From an uncultured Lachnospiraceae bacterium (GTDB lineage: Bacteria; Bacillota; Clostridia; Lachnospirales; Lachnospiraceae): 64,000 nt of DNA. Where the stretch lies: the NCBI GenBank assembly GCA_910585905.1, contig CAJUID010000002.1, forward strand, positions 1-64,000, read 5' to 3'. The notes under the pieces are model-generated. The model did no database searches. It saw nothing but the letters and a program-made list of their open reading frames with translations, and was not told the DNA's origin. Positions 23,425 to 32,281 of this stretch are shown here, piece after piece (position 1 is the stretch's first letter; every line of letters begins with the position of its first letter). A program made the translations under genes and the position numbers.

Positions 23425-25949
23425 AAAATAATAACCAGGTTGCAGTAGAGAGGCTTGGCATCCGTCCTTTAAAGCAATATAAGACTAGAAATCTGTTTGT
23501 AATCCTTGCAATTGTGTTGACAACATTTATGTTCACGACTGTTTTTAGTATTGGTTTCAGCATGGCAAAAAATATGAATATTATGATGCTCCGGCAGCAG
23601 GGTACAAAGGTAAGTATTTTATTAGAAAAGCCAGTGGCAGGGCAGGTGGCGCAGGCGAATAAGGCCAAAAACCTGAATGCTGCAGGAATCAGGATTCCAG
23701 CCGGTGTCTTTACAAGCAAGGGGACAAAAGCAAAATTTCTAATGAATTATTATGACAAAACAGAATATGAAGAAAATTTTATTCCGGCAGCCACTGATAT
23801 AGAGGGGACATATCCTGAAAAGGAAGATGAGATAATGCTTTCAAAGGCGGCTTTAGAAATACTTCAGGTGACAGAGCCCAAAAAGGGAATGGAGATAGAG
23901 CTGCAGTCTGATTCTTCGGATCAAGCATACCGTCTATCTGGCTGGTTCACGGAATACACTTATTCCCGAAATGGATTTCTTGGTTTTGTATCAGAGAAGT
24001 ATGTGGATGGACTTGGGCTGACAGTAGAAAAGGATGGCAGTCTTTGTCTTTCTGCGAAGCCAGGAAAACAGGGCAGGCTGCTAGAAGAGTTGGAGGAACT
24101 GGTTACTTTGCATGGCGGCCAGGAATTTCAAACATCGTGGGATGTACAGGAAGAAAGCACAGGAAATGCATTTGTTGTCGCGGCGGCTATTGGGATAATG
24201 GGGTTTATTATTGTTTTGAGTGGTTATCTTCTTATATATAATGTTATGTATATTTCTGTAACAAAAGATATTCGTTTTTATGGGATGTTAAAGACACTTG
24301 GAACCTCACCAGCTCAGATTAGAAAAATTGTAAAAATGCAGATTGTAAGACTATCGTTCCTTGGAATTCCACTTGGGCTGGTGTTTGGGACAGTAATTTC
24401 TTTTTTTGCAGTTCCGTTTGCATTGAGCATGCTTGAGTCTGGTTTCTATGGAGGGATGATGCCCTCAGAGATCAGTTTTAACCCTTTTATTTATGTTGGT
24501 ACAGTCTTATTTGCTATATTAACAGTTTCTGTAAGTTGCCGTAAGCCTGCAAAACTTGCTGGTAAGGTTTCAGCGGTGGAGGCGCTCCGGTTCAATGGGC
24601 AGAACCAAGTCAAAACAAAATATAAAAAATCTACGAGTGGAGGAAAGGTTTATAAAATGGCATTCCGCAATGTTTTCAGAGAAAAGAAACGCGCTATTCT
24701 GGTATTTGCTTCGTTCTTTATGGGGACAATGGCTTTTTTATCAGTAGATGTTTTTCTTGGAAGCATGAAACTAGAAAATTATGTGGAGTATTATCTGCCA
24801 AATGATTTTACAATATACACACGGTCGGGTTCAGAGGAAAATACAAAGGAGGAAGAGGCGAACTATGTCAAACAGGTGGAAAAACTCGTAAAGGATATCA
24901 ATGGGATAGATGGAGTAACACATCTTGGCAGAAATCGTGCTGCTGATGGTTTTTTAGAGTTTGACGAGGAAGTATTTGCCCCATTTTTGGAGGGCGGTTT
25001 TTCAGATGAAGAGAGCATGAGAAAGGCGATTGATTTTTATAAGAATGCTACAAACGAAGAGGAGAGATATTCGGCGCCGATTATTGCAGTAGATACTAAA
25101 ATGATTGAAAGATATAATGAGAGAGCACAGCAAAAAATGGATATAGAACGGTTTGAGAAAGGAGAAATCTGTTTAATTGGGGATGTTGCAGCGGAAAATC
25201 AGGCTGATGCATTATGTGGAAAAGAAATCACCATTGTAGACAAGGAGAGTGGGAAAAAACTTTCGGTTGAGATTGGCTCTTGCATGTTATATGGTAAAGA
25301 ATATGGAATTAATATTGGTTATTATTGGCAGGATGCTGGGGGACCAAGTGCTATTTTGATTAGTGAGGCAGCATTAAATAAGTTTTGCAAGAGTACATCG
25401 TTTGATAATATTATTGTAGACTGTGAACCAGATGCCGAATCATCTGTTGCAGTCGAGATAAAGAGGCTTGCCAAGACGAATCCTTCTGTGCTTGATGTAG
25501 AGATTAAAACAGAATTGATTTCAGGTTTTAAATCTTCAATACTAGTTATGAATGTTCTTGGCAGTGGAATCTCCATTATCTTGATTATGATTGGGGTGCT
25601 AAACTTTATCAATGTAATGTTGACCGGGGTATATATGAGGCGTGGTGAGTTCGCTGTTATGGAGAGTGTTGGCATGACAAAAAAACAGGTAAAAAGGATG
25701 CTGACTTATGAGGGGGGATATTACGCAGCCGTAACAATTGGATTGATTCTGACTTTAGGAAATGTTATCATATACACAATTGCAGATATGGCACAAAAAA
25801 TAGCGGACTATGCGGTATTCCATTATCCGGTGCCTTTAATGTGTATTATTTCTGTCTTTATCTTGGTGGTCTGTGTCAGTGTTCCTTGGGGCGTATATCA
25901 TACACTTTCTAAGGAGAGTGTAACAGAACGCCTGCGGCAGGGAGAGTGA
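23418..25949 (+). CDS. FtsX/MacB-type ABC transporter permease
   Basis: The protein has 843 aa and a duplicated FtsX layout. TM1 is at about 27-50 and a first extracellular part spans to about 245. Three helices follow around 250-375. A second half repeats this: a helix near 430, an extracellular region of about 260 residues, then helices between 710 and 830. Such permeases partner with LolD-type ATPases in lipoprotein or peptide export and in sensing. It is not the 10-helix BceB layout with one large loop, so calling it BceB would be wrong. It precedes the response regulator by about 90 bp. Confidence 0.88.
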   Translation: MLKNNNQVAVERLGIRPLKQYKTRNLFVILAIVLTTFMFTTVFSIGFSMAKNMNIMMLRQQGTKVSILLEKPVAGQVAQANKAKNLNAAGIRIPAGVFTSKGTKAKFLMNYYDKTEYEENFIPAATDIEGTYPEKEDEIMLSKAALEILQVTEPKKGMEIELQSDSSDQAYRLSGWFTEYTYSRNGFLGFVSEKYVDGLGLTVEKDGSLCLSAKPGKQGRLLEELEELVTLHGGQEFQTSWDVQEESTGNAFVVAAAIGIMGFIIVLSGYLLIYNVMYISVTKDIRFYGMLKTLGTSPAQIRKIVKMQIVRLSFLGIPLGLVFGTVISFFAVPFALSMLESGFYGGMMPSEISFNPFIYVGTVLFAILTVSVSCRKPAKLAGKVSAVEALRFNGQNQVKTKYKKSTSGGKVYKMAFRNVFREKKRAILVFASFFMGTMAFLSVDVFLGSMKLENYVEYYLPNDFTIYTRSGSEENTKEEEANYVKQVEKLVKDINGIDGVTHLGRNRAADGFLEFDEEVFAPFLEGGFSDEESMRKAIDFYKNATNEEERYSAPIIAVDTKMIERYNERAQQKMDIERFEKGEICLIGDVAAENQADALCGKEITIVDKESGKKLSVEIGSCMLYGKEYGINIGYYWQDAGGPSAILISEAALNKFCKSTSFDNIIVDCEPDAESSVAVEIKRLAKTNPSVLDVEIKTELISGFKSSILVMNVLGSGISIILIMIGVLNFINVMLTGVYMRRGEFAVMESVGMTKKQVKRMLTYEGGYYAAVTIGLILTLGNVIIYTIADMAQKIADYAVFHYPVPLMCIISVFILVVCVSVPWGVYHTLSKESVTERLRQGE

Positions 25950-26042
25950 TTTTAAGAAATACCATGTGCCTGGTTGTCTATAGTATACTGATTTGGCTTG
26001 GATGGAGGCAGGAGATAGAAAAATGTGGGAATGGGGGCTGTT

Positions 26043-26717
26043 ATGCAGAAACTGCTGGTTGTAGAAGATGATGTTATTATTTGCGGTGGGGTAAAGGTGT
26101 TTCTGGAAAGCAAGGGTTATGCTGTAGATTGTGCTTATACATTTTCAGAGGCAGAAACGGCACTGCAGCATTCTTACAGTCTGGTGATTCTGGATATCAA
26201 TCTTCCTGATGGGGATGGAATGGAGCTTTGTAAGAAGATACGCAGTACCAGTGGTACCCCGGTGATTTTTCTTACTGCAAATGACACTGAGAGAGATATG
26301 ATTGAGGGGTTTCAGGCGGGATGTGATGATTATATTGCAAAACCCTTTTCTGTAGAACTTCTAAATCAGAGGGTAATGGCTGTTTTAAGGCGAAGCGCGC
26401 AGGAGTATTCTTCTGACCTGTTTTATTATAAAGAATTAGCAGTAGATTTTGGCAAAATGCAGGTGTTTTGCAGGCAAGTTCCGGTAAAATTATCTGTGAC
26501 AGAATATAGGTTGCTGGAGCTGTTAATTAAAAATAAAGGGCAGGTTCTGACCAGAGAGTCGATTCTTGCAAAAATCTGGGATTGTGATGAGAATTATATA
26601 GATGAAAATACGTTAAATGTCCATATCCGGCGCCTGCGGCAGAAAATTGAAGCAGATACAAAAAATCCACAGTATGTGATAACGGTATTTGGGATTGGTT
26701 ACACATTTGGCGAGTAG
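26043..26717 (+). CDS. OmpR-family response regulator
   Basis: The protein has 224 aa. The receiver domain shows the acidic pair in VVEDD, the phospho-acceptor Asp in LVILDINLPDGDG, Thr in FLTAN and Lys in DDYIAKPF. A C-terminal winged helix follows (LTRESILAKIWD, NVHIRRLRQKIE). The ATG at 26043 is preceded by GGGGGC; the frame is open to a GTG at 26025. It ends 2 bp before the kinase gene. It probably controls the adjacent ABC transporter. Confidence 0.92.
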   Translation: MQKLLVVEDDVIICGGVKVFLESKGYAVDCAYTFSEAETALQHSYSLVILDINLPDGDGMELCKKIRSTSGTPVIFLTANDTERDMIEGFQAGCDDYIAKPFSVELLNQRVMAVLRRSAQEYSSDLFYYKELAVDFGKMQVFCRQVPVKLSVTEYRLLELLIKNKGQVLTRESILAKIWDCDENYIDENTLNVHIRRLRQKIEADTKNPQYVITVFGIGYTFGE

Positions 26718-26719
26718 AA

Positions 26720-27757
26720 ATGAGGGGGATTTTGAGACGGTTATCTTTTGAAAAGGGACTTCGTATATTAATTTGGTTATTTACAGCATTGGCGGCCTTG
26801 ATGCCGCTTGTGCTGTATTTTATAACAGCGGATTTTACAGTTTTTGTATTTGCACTGGCTGGATGTCTGCTGTTCTGTTTTTTGGCATATTTGCTGCATC
26901 GGCTGGACGACTGGTATGTTACAGGGATTATAGCAGACTTGCCCAAGCTGATGGATTTGCTGGCAGAACTTGAGGAGAGGGAGGTATTTCCAGAGAATGA
27001 GGATACTGTGATTTCAAAATTACAGAGCAAAGTAATAAAGCTGGTTCGGATACTGAAGCAAAAAAACAGGCTGGCTGAGCAGGAGCATGAAAATATTAAG
27101 GGGCTGGTTTCGGATATCTCTCATCAATTAAAAACGCCCATCTCTAATTTAAGGATGTATAGCCAATTTTTGGAGGATGAGACGTTAGCCCCGGAAAAGC
27201 GGCAGGAATATGTAGGGGTGCTTCGGTTGTCTGTGGAGCGGTTATATTTTTTGTGTGAAAACATGATCAAAGTATCAAGGCTTGAGAGTGGATTAATACA
27301 GCTGAATATGGAGAAACAATGCCTGAATGAAACAGTTATGAAGTCGGTCAAAGATATTTATACAAAAGCAAAAAAGAAAAAAACGGAAATTGAATATCGT
27401 GAGGATGGACAGATTGTATTGGAGCATGATAGGAACTGGACGGCAGAGGCGGTATTTAACTTATTAGACAATGCAGTGAAATATGCACATGAGGGCAGCA
27501 GGATCATTCTGTCAGTCAGGCAGCTTGGTATGTTTGCAGAGGTATCCGTGGAGGATGAGAACGGCGCTATACCAGAAGAAGAAAGGGCAAAAATATTTAC
27601 AAGGTTTTATCGGGGGAAAAATAGCCGCAGGAAAGAGGGTATCGGTGTTGGGCTGTATCTTTCAAGGGAAATTGCGGTTAGGCAGGGAGGTTATATGAAT
27701 TTGCGGACAACAAATTTGGGAAATGTATTTTCTGTTATGTTGTATAAGGGGCGATAA
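26720..27757 (+). CDS. Sensor histidine kinase with minimal sensor
   Basis: The protein has 345 aa. Two close transmembrane helices (about 15-34 and 38-60) are joined by only a few residues, so there is little extracellular sensor. This is the layout of intramembrane-sensing kinases that detect through an ABC permease. HisKA has SDISHQLKTPISNLRMY (phosphorylatable His), and HATPase_c has N box LLDNAVKYAHEG and GIGVGLYLSREI. It is coupled with the response regulator upstream and is the last gene of the inserted module. Confidence 0.92.
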   Translation: MRGILRRLSFEKGLRILIWLFTALAALMPLVLYFITADFTVFVFALAGCLLFCFLAYLLHRLDDWYVTGIIADLPKLMDLLAELEEREVFPENEDTVISKLQSKVIKLVRILKQKNRLAEQEHENIKGLVSDISHQLKTPISNLRMYSQFLEDETLAPEKRQEYVGVLRLSVERLYFLCENMIKVSRLESGLIQLNMEKQCLNETVMKSVKDIYTKAKKKKTEIEYREDGQIVLEHDRNWTAEAVFNLLDNAVKYAHEGSRIILSVRQLGMFAEVSVEDENGAIPEEERAKIFTRFYRGKNSRRKEGIGVGLYLSREIAVRQGGYMNLRTTNLGNVFSVMLYKGR

Positions 27758-27842
27758 AAAACCGGGCTTGTGTTGGCGCGAAAAATCTTAAGGCTTTTTG
27801 ATGCCAGCCACCATATAACGAGGACTTTCCAACTAAATTTAA

Positions 27843-27880
27843 GAAAAAAATAAAGGTAAGCTGGCGGCTTGCCTTTATTT
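27843..27880 (-). terminator. Terminator of the DUF1622 gene
   Basis: Read on the minus strand, aaaggcaagc-cgcc-agcttaccttt (one mismatch) is followed by ATTTTTTTC. It overlaps the end of the DUF1622 gene and is convergent with the kinase gene. Confidence 0.75.
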
Positions 27881-28195
27881 CTCTTCTTCCTTAATTTCCC
27901 AATGGATCAAAAAGGCTAACAAGGCGCGGAGGGCAATAATACCGGCGACCGTGGCGATTTCCTCCCATTCACGTACAATCACTGTTCGGAGGATTTCACT
28001 GCCCATTTTAAACTCTAATGCGACGGCGAGTCCTTTTGCCAGAGAAAGTTTTGTATCCGGGGAGCCTTTGATATAATTGTAAAAGCCTTTTATGCCGGAT
28101 GCAGCGATAATTGCAACGCCCATAAATTCCAACACAATAATAATAAAGTTTACTGCATTTTCTAAGAGCATTTCTAGTACATGTAGAATGTTCAT
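27875..28195 (-). CDS. DUF1622 family small membrane protein
   Basis: The protein has 106 aa. One N-terminal transmembrane helix (about 12-33) and a second near the C-terminus (80-98) flank the conserved KLSLAKGLAVALEFKMGSEILRTV region, with an adjacent VREWEEI stretch, typical of DUF1622. Function is unknown. The ATG at 28195 has GGGGA upstream; the frame opens with a TTG at 28201. It is on the opposite strand to its ribosomal neighbours, so the infA-rpmJ gap contains genes of both orientations. Confidence 0.82.
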   Translation of the reverse strand: MNILHVLEMLLENAVNFIIIVLEFMGVAIIAASGIKGFYNYIKGSPDTKLSLAKGLAVALEFKMGSEILRTVIVREWEEIATVAGIIALRALLAFLIHWEIKEEEK

Positions 28196-28349
28196 AAGCA
28201 ATCCCCATTTCTGTTTACGTCAGTTTCTTCTATATTATAGCATGACCTTATTTTCTTCAAGCTTTTTTATTCAATAGCAGAAATTTTTCCTTTTACTAGA
28301 AAAATATGCTTAGATTTGTGAGTTGGATTTTTAAGTTGCAAAAAAATAC

Positions 28350-28378
28350 TTGCATTACTGGAAAATTTATGATAGAGT
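28350..28378 (+). promoter_or_regulatory. Candidate promoter of the rpmJ-rplQ operon
   Basis: TTGCAT (28350-28355) and TAGAGT (28373-28378) are 17 bp apart, 34 bp before rpmJ. The -10 is weak, but a promoter is needed because the infA terminator and a minus-strand gene lie upstream. Confidence 0.45.
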
Positions 28379-28411
28379 AGACTTTGGACTTTTTGAAAGG
28401 AGGTTATTGCT

Positions 28412-28525
28412 GTGAAAGTTAGGTCTTCAGTAAAACCGATTTGCGAAAAATGTAAGATCATCAAAAGAAAGGGTCGTATCAGAGTAATCTGTGAAAATCC
28501 AAGACACAAACAGAGACAGGGCTAA
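28412..28525 (+). CDS. rpmJ: 50S ribosomal protein L36
   Basis: The protein has 37 aa, the exact length of L36. It has the zinc ribbon (CEKC...C...H: Cys11, Cys14, Cys27, His32) and the KVRSSVKPICEKCKIIKRKG start. It uses a GTG start 8 bp after a strong AAAGGAGGT. It opens the alpha-operon part of the ribosomal cluster. Confidence 0.95.
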   Translation: MKVRSSVKPICEKCKIIKRKGRIRVICENPRHKQRQG

Positions 28526-28897
28526 TTAGAGGAGCAGCGGCTGATAACGGGCGGCTGCCATTTCACATAGAACTTGCTTTCTGTTCGTTATAGTGCGAGA
28601 GGCACTATGATATTGTAGACGGGTTGATTACCTGTTTCAGCGGATGGACGCGTCATTTGGACTCTATTATTTATGGAGTTCCGTCCGGAGCTGGTCTTAT
28701 CTACGGCAGATTGATGACTGCGGCATAGTACCGGCTGCCATTTCGCAGGCAGTCCATTTTTCCCTGCCATTGTGCAGGCGGAACCGAAACGTCTATGCAA
28801 TAAGATTACAATTTAAAGCGGCTGGCAGTGCTGTCACAGCACTGTAATCAAATAATTATCATTATCAAACAAAAAATAATGGAGGTGTAAAGTACAC
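28526..28897 (+). promoter_or_regulatory. Long structured intergenic RNA between rpmJ and rpsM (putative leader)
   Basis: This 372-nt gap has no credible gene, although these two genes are usually close together. It contains several hairpins: ATAGTGC-gagag-GCACTAT (28590-28608), ACGGGT/ACCTGT (28619-28635) and CAGTGCTG-tca-CAGCACTG (28826-28844). The phrase cggctgccatttc occurs twice (near 28550 and 28733), with a third related ctgccattgtgcaggcg near 28766. This suggests a regulatory or processing RNA for the downstream r-protein genes. I do not recognise a named class. Confidence 0.45.
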
Positions 28898-29266
28898 ATG
28901 GCACGTATTAGTGGTGTAGATTTACCAAGAGAGAAGCGTGTAGAGATTGGCCTTACCTATATTTATGGAATTGGAAGAGTCAGCTCTAACCGCATTTTGG
29001 CAGAAGCTAAAGTCAATCCTGACACACGCGTGAAGGATCTTACTGACGAAGAGGTTGCTCGTATCCGTGATGTCATTGATAACACACAGACAGTAGAGGG
29101 TGATCTCCGCAGGGAAATCGCGATGAATATCAAGAGGCTTCAGGAAATTGGATGCTATAGGGGAATCCGTCACAGGAAAGGTCTTCCGGTCCGTGGACAG
29201 AAGACTAAGACAAATGCGAGAACTCGTAAGGGTCCAAAGCGTACTGTTGCAAATAAGAAGAAATAA
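28898..29266 (+). CDS. rpsM: 30S ribosomal protein S13
   Basis: The protein has 122 aa, standard S13. It starts ARISGVDLPREKRVEIGLTYIYGIG and ends with the basic RGQKTKTNARTRKGPKRT tail that contacts the head of the 30S subunit. GGAGGTG lies upstream. It is followed by rpsK after 16 bp. Confidence 0.97.
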   Translation: MARISGVDLPREKRVEIGLTYIYGIGRVSSNRILAEAKVNPDTRVKDLTDEEVARIRDVIDNTQTVEGDLRREIAMNIKRLQEIGCYRGIRHRKGLPVRGQKTKTNARTRKGPKRTVANKKK

Positions 29267-29282
29267 TTAGGAGGGTTTGACA

Positions 29283-29678
29283 ATGGCTAAACAGGTAGTA
29301 AAAAAGGCAAGCAAGAAGCGTGTCAAGAAAAATGTCGGACATGGACAGGCACATATTCAGTCTTCCTTCAATAATACAATCGTTACGCTTACAGATGCGC
29401 AGGGAAATGCAGTTTCTTGGGCAAGTGCGGGCGGATTAGGATTTAGGGGTTCTAAGAAATCAACTCCGTATGCAGCACAGATGGCAGCAGAGACAGCAGC
29501 AAAGGCTGCACTTCCACATGGTTTAACTTCTGTAGATGTTATGGTAAAGGGACCAGGTTCCGGACGTGAAGCAGCAATCCGTGCATTGCAGGCATGTGGA
29601 ATTGATGTTACTAGTATCCGTGATGTAACACCAGTACCTCATAATGGATGCAGGCCGCCTAAGCGCCGTCGTGTCTAA
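29283..29678 (+). CDS. rpsK: 30S ribosomal protein S11
   Basis: The protein has 131 aa. The S11 signatures are HIQSSFNNTIVTLTDAQGN, GFRGSKKSTPYAAQ and the C-terminal DVTPVPHNGCRPPKRRRV. The ATG at 29283 lies 7 bp after AGGAGGG; an in-frame TTG at 29277 is less likely. It sits in the conserved rpsM-rpsK-rpsD order. Confidence 0.97.
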   Translation: MAKQVVKKASKKRVKKNVGHGQAHIQSSFNNTIVTLTDAQGNAVSWASAGGLGFRGSKKSTPYAAQMAAETAAKAALPHGLTSVDVMVKGPGSGREAAIRALQACGIDVTSIRDVTPVPHNGCRPPKRRRV

Positions 29679-29734
29679 TGTACTAATATTATGTTAAAGA
29701 CGAATTTGCTGATTATATTATAGGAGGAATTGAA

Positions 29735-30328
29735 ATGGCAAGAGATATGACGCCGGTACTCAAGAGATGTAGGACTCTCGGACTTGATCCGACATTCTTG
29801 GGAATTGATAAAAAGTCTAATAGAAATGCAAGAGCTGGCAGGAAGCAGAGCGAGTATGGCCTTCAGTTGAAGGAGAAGCAGAAAGCTAAATTTATATACG
29901 GTGTATTAGAAAAACCTTTCAGAAATAATTTTGCGAAAGCTCAGAAATTAAAATATGGTACAACAGGTGAGAATCTTATGATTCTTCTGGAACTCAGGTT
30001 AGATAATGTATTATTCCGTATGGGATATGGACGTACAAGAAAAGAGGCAAGACAGGTTGTCGGGCATAAGCACGTGCTTGTAAATGGCAAGTGTGTAAAC
30101 ATTCCTTCTTACCAAGTTAAGCCTGGTGATGTTATTGAAATCAAGGAAAAGCACAAAGGCGCTCAGAGATATAAGGATATTCTTGAGGTAACAGATGGAA
30201 GAATTGTTCCAGACTGGCTTGAGGCTAACCATGAGACTCTTTCCGGTACAGTAAAGGATATCCCGACAAGAGAGCAGATTGATGTTCCTGTTAATGAAGT
30301 GCTTATCGTCGAGTTGTATTCTAAATAA
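29735..30328 (+). CDS. rpsD: 30S ribosomal protein S4
   Basis: The protein has 197 aa. The S4 N-domain is followed by the S4 RNA-binding fold (RLDNVLFRMGYGRTRKEARQVVGHKHVLVNG). S4 is a primary 16S binder and, in several bacteria, an autoregulator of this operon. The N-terminal Cys zinc-finger pattern is absent (a single Cys at residue 12), so it is the Cys-poor form. GGAGG lies upstream. Confidence 0.97.
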   Translation: MARDMTPVLKRCRTLGLDPTFLGIDKKSNRNARAGRKQSEYGLQLKEKQKAKFIYGVLEKPFRNNFAKAQKLKYGTTGENLMILLELRLDNVLFRMGYGRTRKEARQVVGHKHVLVNGKCVNIPSYQVKPGDVIEIKEKHKGAQRYKDILEVTDGRIVPDWLEANHETLSGTVKDIPTREQIDVPVNEVLIVELYSK

Positions 30329-30399
30329 TAACTATATGTAGTGTTTTGGCACTGCGTATGGGCTGGTAAGCATTGAACACCCAAAAGGAGGTCCGGGGA

Positions 30400-31359
30400 G
30401 TGCTTGATTTTAAAGAGCCGAATATTGAAATAGCAGAGATTTCAGAAGATAAGAGGTATGGACGTTTTGTTGTTGAACCTCTGGAACGAGGATATGGTAC
30501 GACTTTGGGTAATTCTTTAAGAAGAATTATGCTCTCTTCATTGCCGGGTACGGCTGTAAGCCATATTAAAATTGATGGCGTGGTTCATGAGTTCTCATCT
30601 ATTCCTGGTGTCAAGGAAGATGTTACCGAAATTATCATGAACATTAAGAGCCTGGCTATTCGGAACAATAGTGAGACGGACGAGGTGAAGACAGCTTATA
30701 TTGAAGCGTCCGGCGAATGCGTGGTCACAGCCGCAGATATCCAAGTTGATTCTGATATTGAGATCATGAATCCTGATCAGGTGATTGCTACATTAAGCGG
30801 AGGTTCTGACTGCAGGCTGTATATAGAAATGACAATTGTAAATGGCCGCGGATACATTAGTTCCGACAAAAATAAGAGAGAAGATTTGCCAATCAATGTG
30901 ATTGCGATTGATTCTATTTTCACTCCTGTGGAGCGGGTAAACATTAAAATTGAAAATACCCGTGTCGGCCAGATTACTGATTATGACAAGCTGACAGTTG
31001 AGGTATATACAAATGGGACAATTGAGCCAAGTGACGCTGTCAGCCTTGCAGCAAAGGTGTTAAGCGATCATTTGAAATCCTTTATCAATCTGTCTGATAA
31101 AACTGCAGGCATTCAGGTTATTGCTGAGAGTATTGATGACAGCAAGGATAAAGTGCTTGAGATGAATATTGATGAATTAGAGCTTTCTGTGCGTTCATAC
31201 AACTGTCTGAAACGTGCAGGTATTGATACGGTTGAGGAGCTGTGCAACCGTACATCCGAGGATATGATGAAGGTTCGTAATCTTGGACGCAAATCCTTGG
31301 AAGAAGTATTAACTAAGTTGAAGGAATTAGGTCTTTCCCTTAACTTGGGGGATGAATAA
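30400..31359 (+). CDS. rpoA: DNA-directed RNA polymerase subunit alpha
   Basis: The protein has 319 aa. The alpha-NTD includes GRFVVEPLERGYGTTLGNSLRRIMLSSLPG, and the alpha-CTD includes LELSVRSYNCLKRAGIDTVEEL and RNLGRKSLEEV. I chose the GTG at 30400, 8 bp after AGGAGGT, giving MLDFKEPNIEI, which matches the family start; the frame runs back to a TTG at 30373 that overlaps the ribosome binding site. Confidence 0.97.
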   Translation: MLDFKEPNIEIAEISEDKRYGRFVVEPLERGYGTTLGNSLRRIMLSSLPGTAVSHIKIDGVVHEFSSIPGVKEDVTEIIMNIKSLAIRNNSETDEVKTAYIEASGECVVTAADIQVDSDIEIMNPDQVIATLSGGSDCRLYIEMTIVNGRGYISSDKNKREDLPINVIAIDSIFTPVERVNIKIENTRVGQITDYDKLTVEVYTNGTIEPSDAVSLAAKVLSDHLKSFINLSDKTAGIQVIAESIDDSKDKVLEMNIDELELSVRSYNCLKRAGIDTVEELCNRTSEDMMKVRNLGRKSLEEVLTKLKELGLSLNLGDE

Positions 31360-31375
31360 TTAGGAGGTAAGCACA

Positions 31376-31912
31376 ATGGCAGGCTATAGAAAACTTGGAA
31401 GAACTTCCAGCCAGAGAAAAGCATTGCTCCGCAATCAGGTAACAAATTTATTGTATCATGGAAAAATTGTTACCACGGAGGCAAAGGCAAAAGAAATTCG
31501 CAGAATTGCAGAGCATATCATTGCTTTAGGCATCAGGGAATGTGATAATTATGATACAGTAACCGTTACTGCTAAGGTTCCACGCAAGGATAAAGACGGC
31601 AAGAGAGTCAGAGAAGTTGTAGACGGCAGGCGCAAGACGGTTTACGATGAGGTAGAGAAGGAAATCAAAAAAGATCAGCCTTCCAGACTTCATGCAAGAA
31701 GGCAGATGCAGAAAACTCTTTATAAGGTAACAGAAGTTCCGAAAGAGGGCAAGGGCCGTAAGAAAGGCACTAAAACAATTGATGTTGCATCAAAGGTTCT
31801 TGATGAAATTGGACCAAAGTACGTAGGACGCAATGGTGGTTATACACGTATTGTTAAGATTGGCCAGCGTAAAGGCGATGCTGCAATGCAGGTGCTGATT
31901 GAGTTAGTATAA
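31376..31912 (+). CDS. rplQ: 50S ribosomal protein L17, long form
   Basis: The protein has 178 aa against about 115-130 in most bacteria. The N-terminal L17 core is clear (YRKLGRTSSQRKALLRNQVTNLL, TTEAKAKEIRRIAEHII) and so is the C-terminal GGYTRIVKIGQRKGDAAMQVLIEL. Between them lies an extra Lys/Arg-rich stretch (about residues 65-130). It ends the alpha operon and is followed by a terminator. Confidence 0.96.
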   Translation: MAGYRKLGRTSSQRKALLRNQVTNLLYHGKIVTTEAKAKEIRRIAEHIIALGIRECDNYDTVTVTAKVPRKDKDGKRVREVVDGRRKTVYDEVEKEIKKDQPSRLHARRQMQKTLYKVTEVPKEGKGRKKGTKTIDVASKVLDEIGPKYVGRNGGYTRIVKIGQRKGDAAMQVLIELV

Positions 31913-31931
31913 TAGTTACTTTGCTAATAGA

Positions 31932-31970
31932 CAGCAGTCTCATAATTCATTATGGGGCTGCTGTTTTTTG
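31932..31970 (+). terminator. Terminator after rplQ
   Basis: CAGCAGtCTCATAA-ttca-TTATGgGgCTGCTG followed by TTTTTTG. It ends the rpmJ-rplQ operon and is directly followed by the short repeat at 31973-32037. Confidence 0.88.
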
Positions 31971-31972
31971 AC

Positions 31973-32037
31973 TTATAGGAAACTGCTCAAACATAATGAT
32001 CCCTAGCAAAAGCAAAGTCTGTGCCCTTTTTTATGTC
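31973..32037 (+). repeat. Short dispersed repeat, copy 1
   Basis: The left end ttataggaaactgc and right end aagtctgtgccctttttta match the ends of the longer copy at 49605-49765. It lies directly downstream of the rplQ terminator T run. Confidence 0.55.
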
Positions 32038-32281
32038 TTTGTAATATGTTAAAATAAAAATATGTAGCAGAATGGATGATATATATATTTCGGCTTTACA
32101 AAATACACCCGATATAATATCATATAATACAAAATTAAATTTAATAAGAAAATCGCATAAAGGGTGTTTTTTCTATTATAAAGATAATTATGACATTGTA
32201 GGAGTTCTGCAGTAGGAATGCTTTTGGAACTTTTGCTGGACAAATAGCTGGTTTTGTCTTTTTATTATTGGGAGGGAGTTT

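Noticed and set aside
23418..25949. BceB-type bacitracin permease
   Set aside because: The helix layout shows two FtsX units with two extracellular domains, not the ten-helix form with one large loop.
28644..28847. 67-aa ORF between rpmJ and rpsM
   Set aside because: It has a poor start and no family match, and it crosses the hairpins; the region reads better as structured RNA.
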